DNA of 64,000 nucleotides from Amphibacillus marinus (GTDB taxonomy: Bacteria > Bacillota > Bacilli > Bacillales > Amphibacillaceae): positions 248,001-312,000 of the forward strand of contig NZ_FODJ01000003.1 in the NCBI RefSeq assembly GCF_900110345.1, written 5' to 3'. How positions within the stretch are numbered: position 1 is the first letter of the stretch; each line of letters opens with the position of its first letter. The notes beneath the pieces were generated by a model. The model did no database searches, had not been told where the DNA came from, and worked only from the letters and a program-made list of their open reading frames with translations. Shown piece by piece: positions 8,376-16,737 of this stretch. A program made the position numbers and the translations under genes.

Positions 8376-9059
8376 ATGTTAACTGTTAGTAAAGACTATA
8401 ATCCTGTTTTTAAAGAATTGAGGCTAGCGATTAAAACAGAAGATATTAATCGTGTACATGAGCAAGCTTTATATGTCCATGCTCTTGCTCATGATAAAAG
8501 ATTAACGAATCTGCACCAACACACCTTTCAAGATCAGTGTTTGCAGGGGCTGAATAATATTAGCTTTCGCCACACTGTCAGCAAGAAGTATCAAGGCTAT
8601 CGAACGCTCGCTTTTTTTATTTTTCACATGACACGTATCGAGGATATTTGTGCAAATACCTTAATTGCCAATCAATCTCAGGTCATTTTTAATGATAATT
8701 GGCTCGAGAAATTAAATATTAATCGTGTCGATACTGGCAATTCAATGACACAAGATGAAATGGAGGATTTCTCTGCAAATATCATTCAAGAAGAGCTGTT
8801 CGCCTATCGATTTGCCGTCGGAAAGCAAACTCAAAATGTCATTAAGAATCTGTCTGTTACTGATTTAAAGCAGAGGCCTTCACAGGAGCAACTTAATTTT
8901 ATTTTCAGTTCAAAATCAGTTCTTAAACATAAAGATTCTGCCTGGTTGGTTGACTATTGGGGAAAGAAAAATATTGGTGAATTATTATTAATGCCAATTA
9001 CCCTACATGAACTTGTCCATCTTAATGATTGTTTGGCGATTATTAAAGCTACAAAATAA
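8376..9059 (+). CDS. DinB-like four-helix protein
   Basis: A 227-aa mostly helical soluble protein. It has the DinB/YfiT-type histidines that would bind a metal: a histidine at the domain's first third, FHMTRIEDICAN in the middle (compare the usual WHIARIED) and HELVHLNDC near the end. AAGGAG precedes the ATG at 8376. DinB-fold proteins include thiol transferases, but the reaction here is unknown. The gene is divergent from the nitroreductase and may share its regulation. Confidence 0.65.
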   Translation: MLTVSKDYNPVFKELRLAIKTEDINRVHEQALYVHALAHDKRLTNLHQHTFQDQCLQGLNNISFRHTVSKKYQGYRTLAFFIFHMTRIEDICANTLIANQSQVIFNDNWLEKLNINRVDTGNSMTQDEMEDFSANIIQEELFAYRFAVGKQTQNVIKNLSVTDLKQRPSQEQLNFIFSSKSVLKHKDSAWLVDYWGKKNIGELLLMPITLHELVHLNDCLAIIKATK

Positions 9060-9259
9060 CCAACTAGCATGCTAGTTAAATAAAAGAGAAATTGAATTTT
9101 ATGAAATAGATTATTCAATCACAGTTGGGTTAATATTATTACGCAGAGAATTAATGGCTTTTTAAGATAAAAACATTGCTAGTATTAATAGATAGATGCA
9201 ATGATAATTGAGCAAAGAAAAGCATATTCAAGAAATTTTAAAAGAAAAGAGAAAAAAAC

Positions 9260-9784
9260 ATGGAGTTTAAATTTGAAATTACCGAAGAGGATTATCTTCA
9301 GTTCAATTTGTATCATAGTGAAAACTCACCATCACAGAAGAAACTGGTTAGGGTGTTAAGGTGGGTAATACCCATTGTATTTGCAAGCATAATCTATTAT
9401 GTTGGTACGGCTGTATTCCACCAGCCTAGTCTCTATTGGCTAATTATCTCCTTACTGTTCAGTGGAGCCTGGATCATTTGGTATCCAAGATTTTATAAAA
9501 AGCAATTAAAAAAACAAGTGAGCAAGATGTTAAGCGAAGGTGACAATTCGGCGCTTTTTGGTGAGAAAACGATGGTGATAGAAGGAAATGAAATTAAGGT
9601 CTTTGACAAGTACGCTTCTACAACAGTTGTTAAAGAAAATATCAAGGCAATTAACTATTATGATGATATGATTATTATCTATTTAAGTTCAATTACAGCC
9701 CAAATTATTCCAACTAGAAATTTAGTGAAGGATGAGCAGAAGCAACTGATAACTTATTTGGACCAGCTAGTAGAAAAAGGTTAA
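9260..9784 (+). CDS. YcxB-like membrane protein
   Basis: 174 aa. N-terminal soluble segment MEFKFEITEEDYLQFNLYH, two membrane helices (about residues 35-55 and 60-80) and a C-terminal soluble domain with KVFDKYASTTVVKENIKAI and IIPTRNLV, the layout of the YcxB-like family. Function unknown for the family. Ribosome site is weak (AAGAGA). Followed after 29 nt by the P-loop kinase gene. Confidence 0.72.
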   Translation: MEFKFEITEEDYLQFNLYHSENSPSQKKLVRVLRWVIPIVFASIIYYVGTAVFHQPSLYWLIISLLFSGAWIIWYPRFYKKQLKKQVSKMLSEGDNSALFGEKTMVIEGNEIKVFDKYASTTVVKENIKAINYYDDMIIIYLSSITAQIIPTRNLVKDEQKQLITYLDQLVEKG

Positions 9785-9813
9785 ATTGGTTTAATGATAA
9801 GGAGGTCCAGTAA

Positions 9814-10329
9814 ATGGAGAAGTTGGTTCCGGCCCAAATACATATCATCGGATCGGTAGGGAGTGGAAAAACGACGCTCGCACGGATACTGTCAGATAAG
9901 TTTAACTTGGTCCACTATGAACTGGACAATGTTGTCTGGCAAAGAGGTGATGGTAACGATGTCCGAAGAACTAGTCAAGCAAGAGACGATTATTTAAATG
10001 AAATTGTCATGTTAGATGCTTGGATTATTGAGGGTGCACATCACAAGTGGGTCCAGCCCAGTCTTGAAAAGGCGGATTTAATTATATTTCTTGATCCGAA
10101 ATATTCAATTAGAGTATTTCGAATCATTCGGCGATTTATTTTACAAAAACTAAGGTTAGAGGAGTCAAATTATCAACCTACTTGGTCAATTTTTAGACAA
10201 ATGTTTATGTGGAATGCTTTTTTTGAGCGGAGCAGTAAGCATGAAATTATCGCATTATTAAGCCAATACGGAGATAAGGTCGTAATTTGTAAAAGCAAGG
10301 CTGATGTAAAGAGCCTCTTTAGCAGATAA
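9814..10329 (+). CDS. P-loop NTPase, adenylate-kinase-like ('DNA topology modulation' FlaR family)
   Basis: 171 aa with Walker A GSVGSGKTT at residues 12-20, then HYELDNVVWQRGDG and WIIEGAHHKW, which are the hallmark of the small kinase-like FlaR/Tmk-type family in Bacilli, and a Walker B-like LIIFLDPKYS. Likely a nucleotide-dependent phosphotransferase; the substrate is not known, and the 'topology modulation' name is historical. Good AAGGAGG ribosome site. Confidence 0.75.
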   Translation: MEKLVPAQIHIIGSVGSGKTTLARILSDKFNLVHYELDNVVWQRGDGNDVRRTSQARDDYLNEIVMLDAWIIEGAHHKWVQPSLEKADLIIFLDPKYSIRVFRIIRRFILQKLRLEESNYQPTWSIFRQMFMWNAFFERSSKHEIIALLSQYGDKVVICKSKADVKSLFSR

Positions 10330-10335
10330 GGCTGT

Positions 10336-10380
10336 GCCTAGCAATCAAGTTTCGCTAGCGCGAAGTCTTGATTACTAGGC
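10336..10380. terminator. Bidirectional terminator hairpin
   Basis: A 45-nt inverted repeat (GCCTAG-AATCAAG-TTCGC paired with GCGAA-CTTGATT-CTAGGC, minor bulges) between convergent genes, only 2 nt from the methyltransferase stop codon. T-runs are weak on both sides. Confidence 0.7.
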
Positions 10381-10382
10381 TG

Positions 10383-11135
10383 TTATTCTTTATATGAAAT
10401 AATCGCAATAAAACCTAAATCCTTCTTGTGTTGATTAAAGAAAGTAAACATTTCTTTAAAATAAGTGCGATTTTTAGCTTTCATGGCATTTTTGAAAATT
10501 TTTATTACTGTACCTATTCCTTCATCCCTAATCATCCCAATTGGATTCATTAACGACATTTCACCCGTTATACAGTCAAGTTTGTCAAAGCCGTTATCTA
10601 AAAATAGTTTTTCCCAGTTAGCTTGGTGATACGGTTTAGCGGGAACATGGATAACCCGTTGCAGCCCGCTAACAAGCTGGTCTTGATTGTCAGTCATTAG
10701 CAGAACATCGTGGGTAATCAGAACACCACCTGGTTTTAAGACGCGACGATACTCAGCCACAGCTTTGTTTTTTTGTTTATCACCAAGCATGGTGAGCATG
10801 GCTTCATTAATGACTAGATCAAATGATTGATCAGGATAGGGAAGACTTAATGCATTCGCTACCTCTACTTTAATGTGATCGGTCAAACCGTGGGCTGCCA
10901 CCCTGTGCTTGGCGATGTCAACGACCTTTTTATCAAGGTCAACTGCTGTAATGGAACAGCCTGTTTTTTTTACCAGATCAATGGCATTGGTACATTGATT
11001 ACAAGCGACTTCTAATATTTTGGTATCCTTTGTTATGGTTGCTTTTGAGAGTAACCAATTTGTAGCTCGAATTCCACCTGGCCTTAGTCGCGTTTTACCA
11101 AGGCTTGCTAAAAAAGAGTGGCCTGCCTGTGTCAT
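10383..11135 (-). CDS. Class I SAM-dependent methyltransferase
   Basis: 250 aa of UbiE-like type. Motif I is ILEVACNQCTNAI, unusual because the canonical glycine-rich loop (GxGxG) is replaced by ACNQCTN; motif II is ITAVDLDKK, motif III VEVANALSLPYPDQSFDLV, then YRRVLKPGGVLITHD. The substrate is unknown. It follows the cupin gene by 2 nt, and its ribosome site (AAGGTGGTGA) is made from the last cupin codons, so they are translationally coupled and share the Fur-box promoter. Confidence 0.85.
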   Translation of the reverse strand: MTQAGHSFLASLGKTRLRPGGIRATNWLLSKATITKDTKILEVACNQCTNAIDLVKKTGCSITAVDLDKKVVDIAKHRVAAHGLTDHIKVEVANALSLPYPDQSFDLVINEAMLTMLGDKQKNKAVAEYRRVLKPGGVLITHDVLLMTDNQDQLVSGLQRVIHVPAKPYHQANWEKLFLDNGFDKLDCITGEMSLMNPIGMIRDEGIGTVIKIFKNAMKAKNRTYFKEMFTFFNQHKKDLGFIAIISYKE

Positions 11136-11137
11136 AA

Positions 11138-11809
11138 TTATTCACCACCTTTAACAACAGTCAAGAGCATCTTAAAGGCTTCAGTAGCCTCAAGTGCATG
11201 AGGGATTTCAGCGGGCATTACAATTGCTTGCCCTTCTTTCACAATAAAGCTGTTCTCGCCAATAATAATATGTGCTTCTCCTTCAAGAATTTGCACAAGT
11301 GCATCACCGGTAGCAGTGTGCATTGCGATTTGTTGCCCCTGATCTAAGGCAAATAAAGTTAGCGTCAAATCCTTTCTTTGTACAATTGCTTTGCTAGCCT
11401 TCTTATTTGGGACAATGTCAATTTGCTCGGCCAAATCAATCACTTTGTTGTGCGGTACTTTGTTGATCATGTAAAGGTCCTCCTCATTTTTATATAGATG
11501 AATTTGCTGAAAGCTTACATTTGCTTCAGCAATAATGGCGTGGCGAGCTTGTGTGGGGAGAATAACTGCTTGTCCTGCTCGTAACTGTTTCTCTATGCGA
11601 TCGAGCTTGAGCTCAAGACGTCCAGTTAAACAATAAATGAGCTTCTGACCACCAACTAGCTCTGTACTAATCGACTCCCCAGCTCCTAAACTGAAAACGG
11701 TTATATCCAAAGCGGCATTATGAAAAACTTCTGTGCTAATAATCTGATCAGGAAGCGGATTGGCAACATCTTCAAACGTAAAAATATCATGAATCGGTAA
11801 ATTCTTCAC
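11138..11809 (-). CDS. Double-cupin protein
   Basis: 223 aa with two cupin barrels: first about residues 30-105 (LGAGESISTELVGGQKLIYCLTG and AVILPTQARHAI), second about 145-220 (LDQGQQIAMHTATGDALVQILEG and EGQAIVMPAEIPHAL). Metal ligands are partly conserved (His in MHTATG and IPHAL). The likely start is GTG at 11809 with AAGGGGGAG just upstream; the longer frame to 11869 begins inside the Fur box and would encode a spurious hydrophobic leader. Probably binds a small ligand or metal. First gene of an iron-responsive operon with the methyltransferase. Confidence 0.75.
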   Translation of the reverse strand: MKNLPIHDIFTFEDVANPLPDQIISTEVFHNAALDITVFSLGAGESISTELVGGQKLIYCLTGRLELKLDRIEKQLRAGQAVILPTQARHAIIAEANVSFQQIHLYKNEEDLYMINKVPHNKVIDLAEQIDIVPNKKASKAIVQRKDLTLTLFALDQGQQIAMHTATGDALVQILEGEAHIIIGENSFIVKEGQAIVMPAEIPHALEATEAFKMLLTVVKGGE

Positions 11810-11853
11810 TGGCTCCCCCTTGTCAATAGATAACCCTATCGATATAATTAAAA

Positions 11854-11868
11854 TGATAATGATTCTCA
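11854..11868. promoter_or_regulatory. Fur box
   Basis: TGATAATGATTCTCA matches the Bacillus 7-1-7 Fur consensus TGATAATnATTATCA at 13 of 14 fixed positions. It lies between the divergent cupin operon and the Crp/Fnr-type regulator, 45 bp above the cupin GTG. Confidence 0.75.
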
Positions 11869-11909
11869 TTTGTGTCTAAGTAAAAATACCATCATTCGCT
11901 CACTAAAGC

Positions 11910-11925
11910 TGTTGCATTTGCAACA
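11910..11925. promoter_or_regulatory. Palindrome upstream of the Crp/Fnr-type regulator
   Basis: TGTTGCATTTGCAACA is a perfect 7-bp inverted repeat with a 2-bp spacer, immediately before the AAAGGAGG ribosome site of the regulator. Position suggests autorepression. Confidence 0.5.
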
Positions 11926-11938
11926 AAGGAGGAATAAA

Positions 11939-12580
11939 ATGAAGCCTAATGTCACATCGTTAGAAGGTTCTCCTTTCTTTAAGGATTTCTCAGTTTTGGA
12001 TACTGAAAAAGCAATAGATTGTTTAGCTTTATCGATTAAAAAACTGGCTAATAATGAACAAATGTCATTATCTGATTTTCCATATCAAATTGCGATTATT
12101 TTAGCGGGACGGTTATCGGTAGAGAAGCTGGGTGCTGAAGGTGACCAAGTAATATTAACTATGTTAGGAGCTGATGATGTCATCTGGGCTGACAAAATGG
12201 CGTTGTCTGAGGAATACTACATTCAGGTCCATGAACCAATAAGTCTATTGGTATTTGAACAACCAATATTCCCTAAGACATGTCATTTGAGGGCTACAAT
12301 TTATGAGCATCTATTGGAAGCACACCTTGAGCAAAAAATGAAGCTATTTGAGAAAATTGAATTGCTCAGCTTTCGAAAATTACGTGATCGAATGATGTAC
12401 TTTCTCAGTAAGCAAGAAGAGCAACCCGGTCATTGTATTAATATCCACTATTCGCGTAACCAGCTTGCCAATTACTTAAGTGTTGATCGAAGTGCGCTTT
12501 CCCGCGAATTATCAGCGATGCAACGAGACGGCTTAATTACGTATAATAGGAATGCATTCATTATCCATCATCAACATTAA
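11939..12580 (+). CDS. Crp/Fnr-family transcriptional regulator
   Basis: 213 aa: N-terminal cyclic-nucleotide-binding-like barrel (about 15-115) and C-terminal winged helix with recognition region YSRNQLANYLSVDRSALSRELSAM in short pieces (about 165-195). No N-terminal Fe-S cysteine cluster of the Fnr type is seen. The ATG at 11939 has AAAGGAGG in front; the 23-codon extension upstream crosses the palindrome and is unlikely. Divergent from the cupin/methyltransferase operon, which it probably controls together with Fur. Confidence 0.8.
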   Translation: MKPNVTSLEGSPFFKDFSVLDTEKAIDCLALSIKKLANNEQMSLSDFPYQIAIILAGRLSVEKLGAEGDQVILTMLGADDVIWADKMALSEEYYIQVHEPISLLVFEQPIFPKTCHLRATIYEHLLEAHLEQKMKLFEKIELLSFRKLRDRMMYFLSKQEEQPGHCINIHYSRNQLANYLSVDRSALSRELSAMQRDGLITYNRNAFIIHHQH

Positions 12581-12669
12581 GCGCGTAACAGCTAGCGTGC
12601 TTGCTAATAGTAATACTTGCTGTTCAATTTAAAGCGAAGAGATGAGCAAGAGATGAAGGAGCAGGTAAA

Positions 12670-13263
12670 TTGAAACCATTAAAAAAAGAGGAACTAACAT
12701 ACTTAAGTGAAGAAATAGTAAGGGTGTTAGTAGATACTCATGCTTTTTATGAGCGAACGCCCCATCGATTATTAGACATTTTCCCTAAAAGTCTGACTAC
12801 TGAAGAGGCAGAGAAGGTGTCATTTGCTTATGAAGAATTACATTTAAAACATGAGTATAAGCATATTAGCTTTTTTAAGCAATTGTATAATGACAATGTG
12901 GGTTCACCGTTAATTGTTGAAATAGATTATCAGAATATTGATGCAGCGACTCACCTTAATATCTTAGAGGTGTTGGATCGCTATGAACAATTTCTATGGA
13001 TCGAACAGCTTGTGAAGATAGATGTAAGTAGTACGACCAATTTCTTTGAAGTTACCTCATTTGAAACACTGAAGATGCTGCTACAAGTAAACACGCGTGA
13101 GGCTTGGTTTTGTAATTTTCATTTTCTTAAACTTGATCTCGTTATAAGAGGGCACTATGACCTGTCAATGGAGATGTTTTTTAAGCATGAAGAGCAGATT
13201 AAGCATTTACAAGAAAAGGCACAATTGTACAATTTGTTTATTAGACATTATCCAGAGGATTAA
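12670..13263 (+). CDS. Hypothetical protein, 197 aa
   Basis: Not recognised. A soluble acidic protein rich in aromatic and charged residues, no signal peptide or membrane segment. The start is TTG with GAAGGAG eight bases upstream. It stands alone, followed by a strong terminator 140 bp downstream. Codon use and base composition look like the neighbours, so it appears to be a real gene, but no function can be proposed. Confidence 0.6.
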   Translation: MKPLKKEELTYLSEEIVRVLVDTHAFYERTPHRLLDIFPKSLTTEEAEKVSFAYEELHLKHEYKHISFFKQLYNDNVGSPLIVEIDYQNIDAATHLNILEVLDRYEQFLWIEQLVKIDVSSTTNFFEVTSFETLKMLLQVNTREAWFCNFHFLKLDLVIRGHYDLSMEMFFKHEEQIKHLQEKAQLYNLFIRHYPED

Positions 13264-13400
13264 TCGTTCTCTTCTTAATACTATTTGCGATAGCCAAGTA
13301 TTTGATCAGTATGTCACTAAGTCCAAACAGTTTAATTGTCTAACAGATGAGATAATTTTTGAATAAAGTTAACCAGTAACGTAATATTTTCGATTTAGAA

Positions 13401-13442
13401 AGGCAAAACACTTAAAGTAATATCTAAGTGTTTTGCCTTTAT
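13401..13442 (+). terminator. Strong intrinsic terminator
   Basis: Perfect 14-bp stem AGGCAAAACACTTA / TAAGTGTTTTGCCT with a 10-nt loop followed by TTTATTT; ends the 197-aa gene's transcript. Confidence 0.85.
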
Positions 13443-13640
13443 TTGGTGAAATATAGTTACATTATAAAGAATTATGTAATGAAAATGATTGACTTTTTTT
13501 AAATAAAATAGTTGTGATCAAGAGTGCTGATTATTAGTAAAAACCCTTATATTAATGGTGCAGATTAAGCTTCTAAGATGCAGAAGAACTTGATAGAAAT
13601 TATTTAAATTGGTAACTACGAAAAAACTTTAAAAACATAA

Positions 13641-13671
13641 TTGACATAGAGGAAACTCTAAGTGATAGGAT
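13641..13671 (+). promoter_or_regulatory. MerR/AdhR-type promoter of the short-chain dehydrogenase
   Basis: TTGACA (13641-13646) and TAGGAT (13666-13671) are separated by 19 bp, the over-long spacer typical of MerR-activated promoters. The spacer holds a dyad, ATAGAG-GAAA-CTCTAA, very like the AdhR operator of Bacilli (TTAGAGTnAACTCTAA core as known for aldehyde-responsive MerR regulators). Confidence 0.75.
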
Positions 13672-13782
13672 TTAGTACAAAGGCCAGATAAGTCCTTGAC
13701 GGAAGTGAAAAACGTCTCTGTCTCGTTCATTTAAGCGCAGAGGCAGCACTTTTTGTAAAAACATTAAAAGGAGTCGGTAATT

Positions 13783-14712
13783 ATGACAGAATCAATTAAA
13801 AAAGGCTGGACCGCTGCGGATATACCCTCACAAACAGGAAAAACAGTTGTCATTACTGGAACTGGTGGGATTGGCTATGAAACAGCATTGGCATTGGTAC
13901 ATGCTGGTGCGGAAGTTATTATGGCGGGAAGGAATAAGAATAAAGGAGCAGAATCGATTAGAAAGATTAGACAAACTAATCCAATCGGTCGCATTCATTT
14001 TGAACTGCTTGATCTTGCTGATTTATCGTCAATTAAAGCGTTTAGTGAACGAGTGACAGCAGAATTTAACAGTTTGGATATGTTAATAAATAATGCTGCA
14101 GTAATGAATCCACCTCAGCGGAAGCTGACGAGTGATGGCTTTGAACTACAGTTAGGAACAAATTATCTTGGTCATTTTGCTTTAACAGCCCAACTGCTTC
14201 CCCTGTTACGACAAGCGAATAAACCACGAGTGGTTACTTTGAGTAGCGTGGCTCATTTGTCGGGGGAGATCAATTTCGATGATCTCCAGTCAGAGTATTC
14301 GTATAAGCCAATGGAAGCTTATGCGCAATCAAAGCTTGCTTGTCTAATGTTTGCATTTGAACTTCAGCGTAGAAGCGACAAGGCAGGCTGGGGACTTAGC
14401 AGTATCGCAGCGCACCCTGGGATCTCGAGAACTGAATTAATTCCAAACGGGTCAGGGCAAAATAGTCCGGCCGGAATTATTCGGCGTTTTGCTGCCTTTC
14501 TTTTTCAGCCGGCAGCTCATGGTGCTTGGCCATCACTTTACGCAGCTACTGCTAAAGAAGTTGTTAGTAGTACTTATTATGGACCATCTCGCCTAAGAGA
14601 AACAAGAGGGCACCCCAAAGTTGCTCGAGTTGCCCCACAGGCGAATGACATGAAGGTGGCTGCCCAATTATGGACGCAGTCAGAAAAATTAACGAAGACA
14701 ATCTTTGCTTAA
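13783..14712 (+). CDS. Short-chain dehydrogenase/reductase (SDR)
   Basis: 309 aa classical SDR: Rossmann segment VVITGTGGIGYETAL (residues about 21-36), NNAAV at about 103-107, catalytic Ser in TLSSVAH, and YAQSK as the YxxxK active site. It probably reduces an aldehyde or ketone with NAD(P)H in the cytosol, and the AdhR-like promoter suggests carbonyl-stress induction. Oddity: the glycine motif reads TG-T-GGIG, one residue shorter than the usual TGxxxGIG, as if one codon was lost. AAAAGGAG precedes the ATG. Confidence 0.85.
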   Translation: MTESIKKGWTAADIPSQTGKTVVITGTGGIGYETALALVHAGAEVIMAGRNKNKGAESIRKIRQTNPIGRIHFELLDLADLSSIKAFSERVTAEFNSLDMLINNAAVMNPPQRKLTSDGFELQLGTNYLGHFALTAQLLPLLRQANKPRVVTLSSVAHLSGEINFDDLQSEYSYKPMEAYAQSKLACLMFAFELQRRSDKAGWGLSSIAAHPGISRTELIPNGSGQNSPAGIIRRFAAFLFQPAAHGAWPSLYAATAKEVVSSTYYGPSRLRETRGHPKVARVAPQANDMKVAAQLWTQSEKLTKTIFA

Positions 14713-14766
14713 TATGTGAGGCTAAATTTGCATGACCTTACTTGAGAGCACTAGGAAAAGATAACT

Positions 14767-15159
14767 TTATTTATTCTGGTCATCAAATAGCTGAGCAAGA
14801 GAGAAACTATTAATAGAATCAAAGGAAGCGATTTTTAAATCAATAATATTCAAGTTTTTCTTAAGATCAGCCATTTGACTATTAATATTTTTTTTATGAT
14901 TAATCATCATCTCTTTTCGCTCTGCTGATGTCTCAGCACCTTGCATGGTTAAGTCAATATATTTTTTTATATTTTTAATTTGCATACCACTATTTTTAAA
15001 GCAACAAATAAGCTTAATTACGTTTAAGTCAGTATCACTAAATTGTCTACGTCCAGTTTCATTTCTTGAAACGAACGGTAACAGACCTTCTTTGTCATAA
15101 TATCGAATGGTGTGCGGGGAAATATCACAAATATCAGCGACTTCATTAATTGTGTACAT
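14767..15159 (-). CDS. MerR-family regulator (AdhR-like)
   Basis: 130 aa. N-terminal winged helix MYTINEVADICDISPHTIRYYDKEGL in pieces, with the RYYDKEGLLP signature, then a long dimerisation helix. Only one short C-terminal region, the small-MerR layout seen in AdhR/NmlR-type aldehyde sensors. The start at 15159 has AAGGAG nine bases upstream; the 25-codon longer frame has none. Convergent with the SDR gene whose promoter carries the matching operator, so it is its probable activator. Confidence 0.82.
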   Translation of the reverse strand: MYTINEVADICDISPHTIRYYDKEGLLPFVSRNETGRRQFSDTDLNVIKLICCFKNSGMQIKNIKKYIDLTMQGAETSAERKEMMINHKKNINSQMADLKKNLNIIDLKIASFDSINSFSLAQLFDDQNK

Positions 15160-15234
15160 AATGGCATACTCCTTAAAAAATAGTTTCCTTAAGTATAAAT
15201 TTAATGAAAATAAATAACAAGACTGGCTGTACAT

Positions 15235-15722
15235 CCACGGAATTATTAAAGTGGAGATTGTTGAACTGTTTCAGATAATAAGGTAGAGCAGATTCATGCG
15301 TGTTTTTTTTAAAAAAAAATCTAAATCATGCATTAAAAATGTTTGGATCTTGTATAAGCGGGAATAGAATACTACAAGGCAAATAAATATGGCTGGTAAA
15401 GGAAAGTAAAAGATTGATCAAGAGTCATATTTAATCTGCACAGCCTTGGCGGAAAATTTGCTTAATTGACGACGTAACTCGTCAGTAAGAAGATCTAGTG
15501 GTAATAAATGTAGGAGATTATCAGCAGGAAAGCAAAGTAATTTCGGTAAAGTGCATGTCTAAAGCAGCCTAAGCAAATGTTGTGAGAATGTTGTTCACAA
15601 GCATGCTCAACCCACATAATGGGTAATGGACTGTAACACAAGCGTTTAGTTTGGCGAGTAACGTTTAGTAGAAGTAAATGCAGGTAAAACTTAATAGGAA
15701 AACACAAATTTTCCGCGTATTG
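15235..15722. other. Long intergenic region with small hairpins, no supported gene
   Basis: No ORF has a ribosome site plus family match. Short perfect hairpins occur (TGACGA/TCGTCA at 15467-15484; CCCA/TGGG near 15612-15624), and the stretch ends with the terminator-like hairpin at 15723-15757. An untranslated RNA is possible but unproven. Confidence 0.35.
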
Positions 15723-15757
15723 AAGAAGCGTGCTCATGATGGTGAGCATGCTTCTTT
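15723..15757 (+). terminator. Terminator-like hairpin
   Basis: AAGAAGCgTGCTCA pairs with TGAGCAtGCTTCTT around a 6-nt loop with one mismatch, followed by TGTTG. No translated gene ends just upstream on the plus strand. Confidence 0.5.
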
Positions 15758-15798
15758 GTTGTAAAACTGGTCTTAATGATGTAAGCGTACTGCAAAAC

Positions 15799-15843
15799 TG
15801 TGACAAATCTTTCACAATGCTATGCTGGTTAAAGTGCTATAAT
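15799..15843 (+). promoter_or_regulatory. Promoter of the formate/nitrite channel with Crp/Fnr-like dyad
   Basis: TGTGA and TCACA (15799-15816) form an inverted repeat centred about 42 bp above the expected start given by TATAAT at 15838-15843. That is the class II activator position of Crp/Fnr proteins. The arms are 8 bp apart, not the usual 6 of Fnr sites, and 2 bp wider than Rex sites. Confidence 0.5.
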
Positions 15844-15885
15844 ATGTGTATTGCATCACATACTATTCGGAAGGATCTGATCATC

Positions 15886-16713
15886 ATGGGCTTTTATAGT
15901 CCGCAGGAGATTGCTAATTATACGGTTACATCGGGAAGTAAGAAGGCTAATTATACCGTGTTGCAATCATCAATATTAGGCTTTGAAGCTGGTGCATTCA
16001 TTGCGCTAGGTTATTTACTTTATATTCATGTCACAGCAAACATGCCAGTGGAGTGGGGAGGCTTCTCAGCATTCATCGGTGCATCACTGTTTCCGTTAGG
16101 CCTTATCTTAACACTGCTGGCTGGTGGTGAACTGTTAACGGGGAACTTTATGGCGGTTCCTTTATCGAGGATGGAAAAAAAGGTTCGTTCACGACAAGTG
16201 TTAAAGAATATTTTAATTATCACATTTAGTAATTTTATTGGAGCCATATTTGTTGCCTATTTTTTTGGGCATATTGTTGGTTTAACCGAGAATGCCTATT
16301 TAGAAACAACCATTAAATTAGCTGAACATAAGCTTGAAGCAACATTCTTACAAGCATTTTTATCAGGAATTGGTTGCAACTGGTTAGTTGCATCGGCAGT
16401 CTGGTTAAGTTATGGTGCGAAGGATATGGCAGGCAAGATTTTAGGTATCTGGTTTCCGACCATGGCATTTGTCGCAATAGGCTTCCAGCATGTTGTCGCC
16501 AATATGTTCTTAATTCCGGCAGCCATCTTTGCTGATCATTTTACTTGGTTAGATTATGTGTACAACTTTATCCCTGTCTTCTTAGGGAATGCAGTAGGTG
16601 GAATCCTGTTCGTTGCTGGTGCCTATTGGGCAGTTTATTTAAAACAGGAGCAGTCGATTGCACCAATTGATAAACAATCCAAGCATATTGATAAGTTTCA
16701 AAAGACTAGTTAG
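15886..16713 (+). CDS. Formate/nitrite transporter (FNT family)
   Basis: 275 aa with six membrane helices and the FNT signatures: GFEAGAFIALGYLLY in helix 1, LLAGGELLTGNFM in helix 2-3, GIGCNWLVASAVWLSYGAKD and GFQHVVANMFLIP with the central histidine. FNT pentamers move formate, nitrite or a related small anion across the membrane, coupled to fermentation or nitrite handling. GGAAGGAT precedes the ATG at 15886; the 52-codon longer frame runs through the promoter and is not real. Confidence 0.9.
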   Translation: MGFYSPQEIANYTVTSGSKKANYTVLQSSILGFEAGAFIALGYLLYIHVTANMPVEWGGFSAFIGASLFPLGLILTLLAGGELLTGNFMAVPLSRMEKKVRSRQVLKNILIITFSNFIGAIFVAYFFGHIVGLTENAYLETTIKLAEHKLEATFLQAFLSGIGCNWLVASAVWLSYGAKDMAGKILGIWFPTMAFVAIGFQHVVANMFLIPAAIFADHFTWLDYVYNFIPVFLGNAVGGILFVAGAYWAVYLKQEQSIAPIDKQSKHIDKFQKTS

Positions 16714-16737
16714 TAGACTAGCTATCATAGATATCTG

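Noticed and set aside
11810-11869. Hydrophobic leader (MRIIIILIISIGL) on the cupin protein
   Set aside because: Its coding sequence is the Fur box and promoter region; GTG 11809 has the ribosome site.
15495-15815. 106-aa minus-strand ORF
   Set aside because: No ribosome site, Cys/His-rich low-complexity translation, runs through the terminator hairpin at 15723-15757.
15799-15816. Rex binding site
   Set aside because: Rex needs TTGTGAA-N4-TTCACAA; here the equivalent arms are separated by two extra bases and one arm is imperfect.
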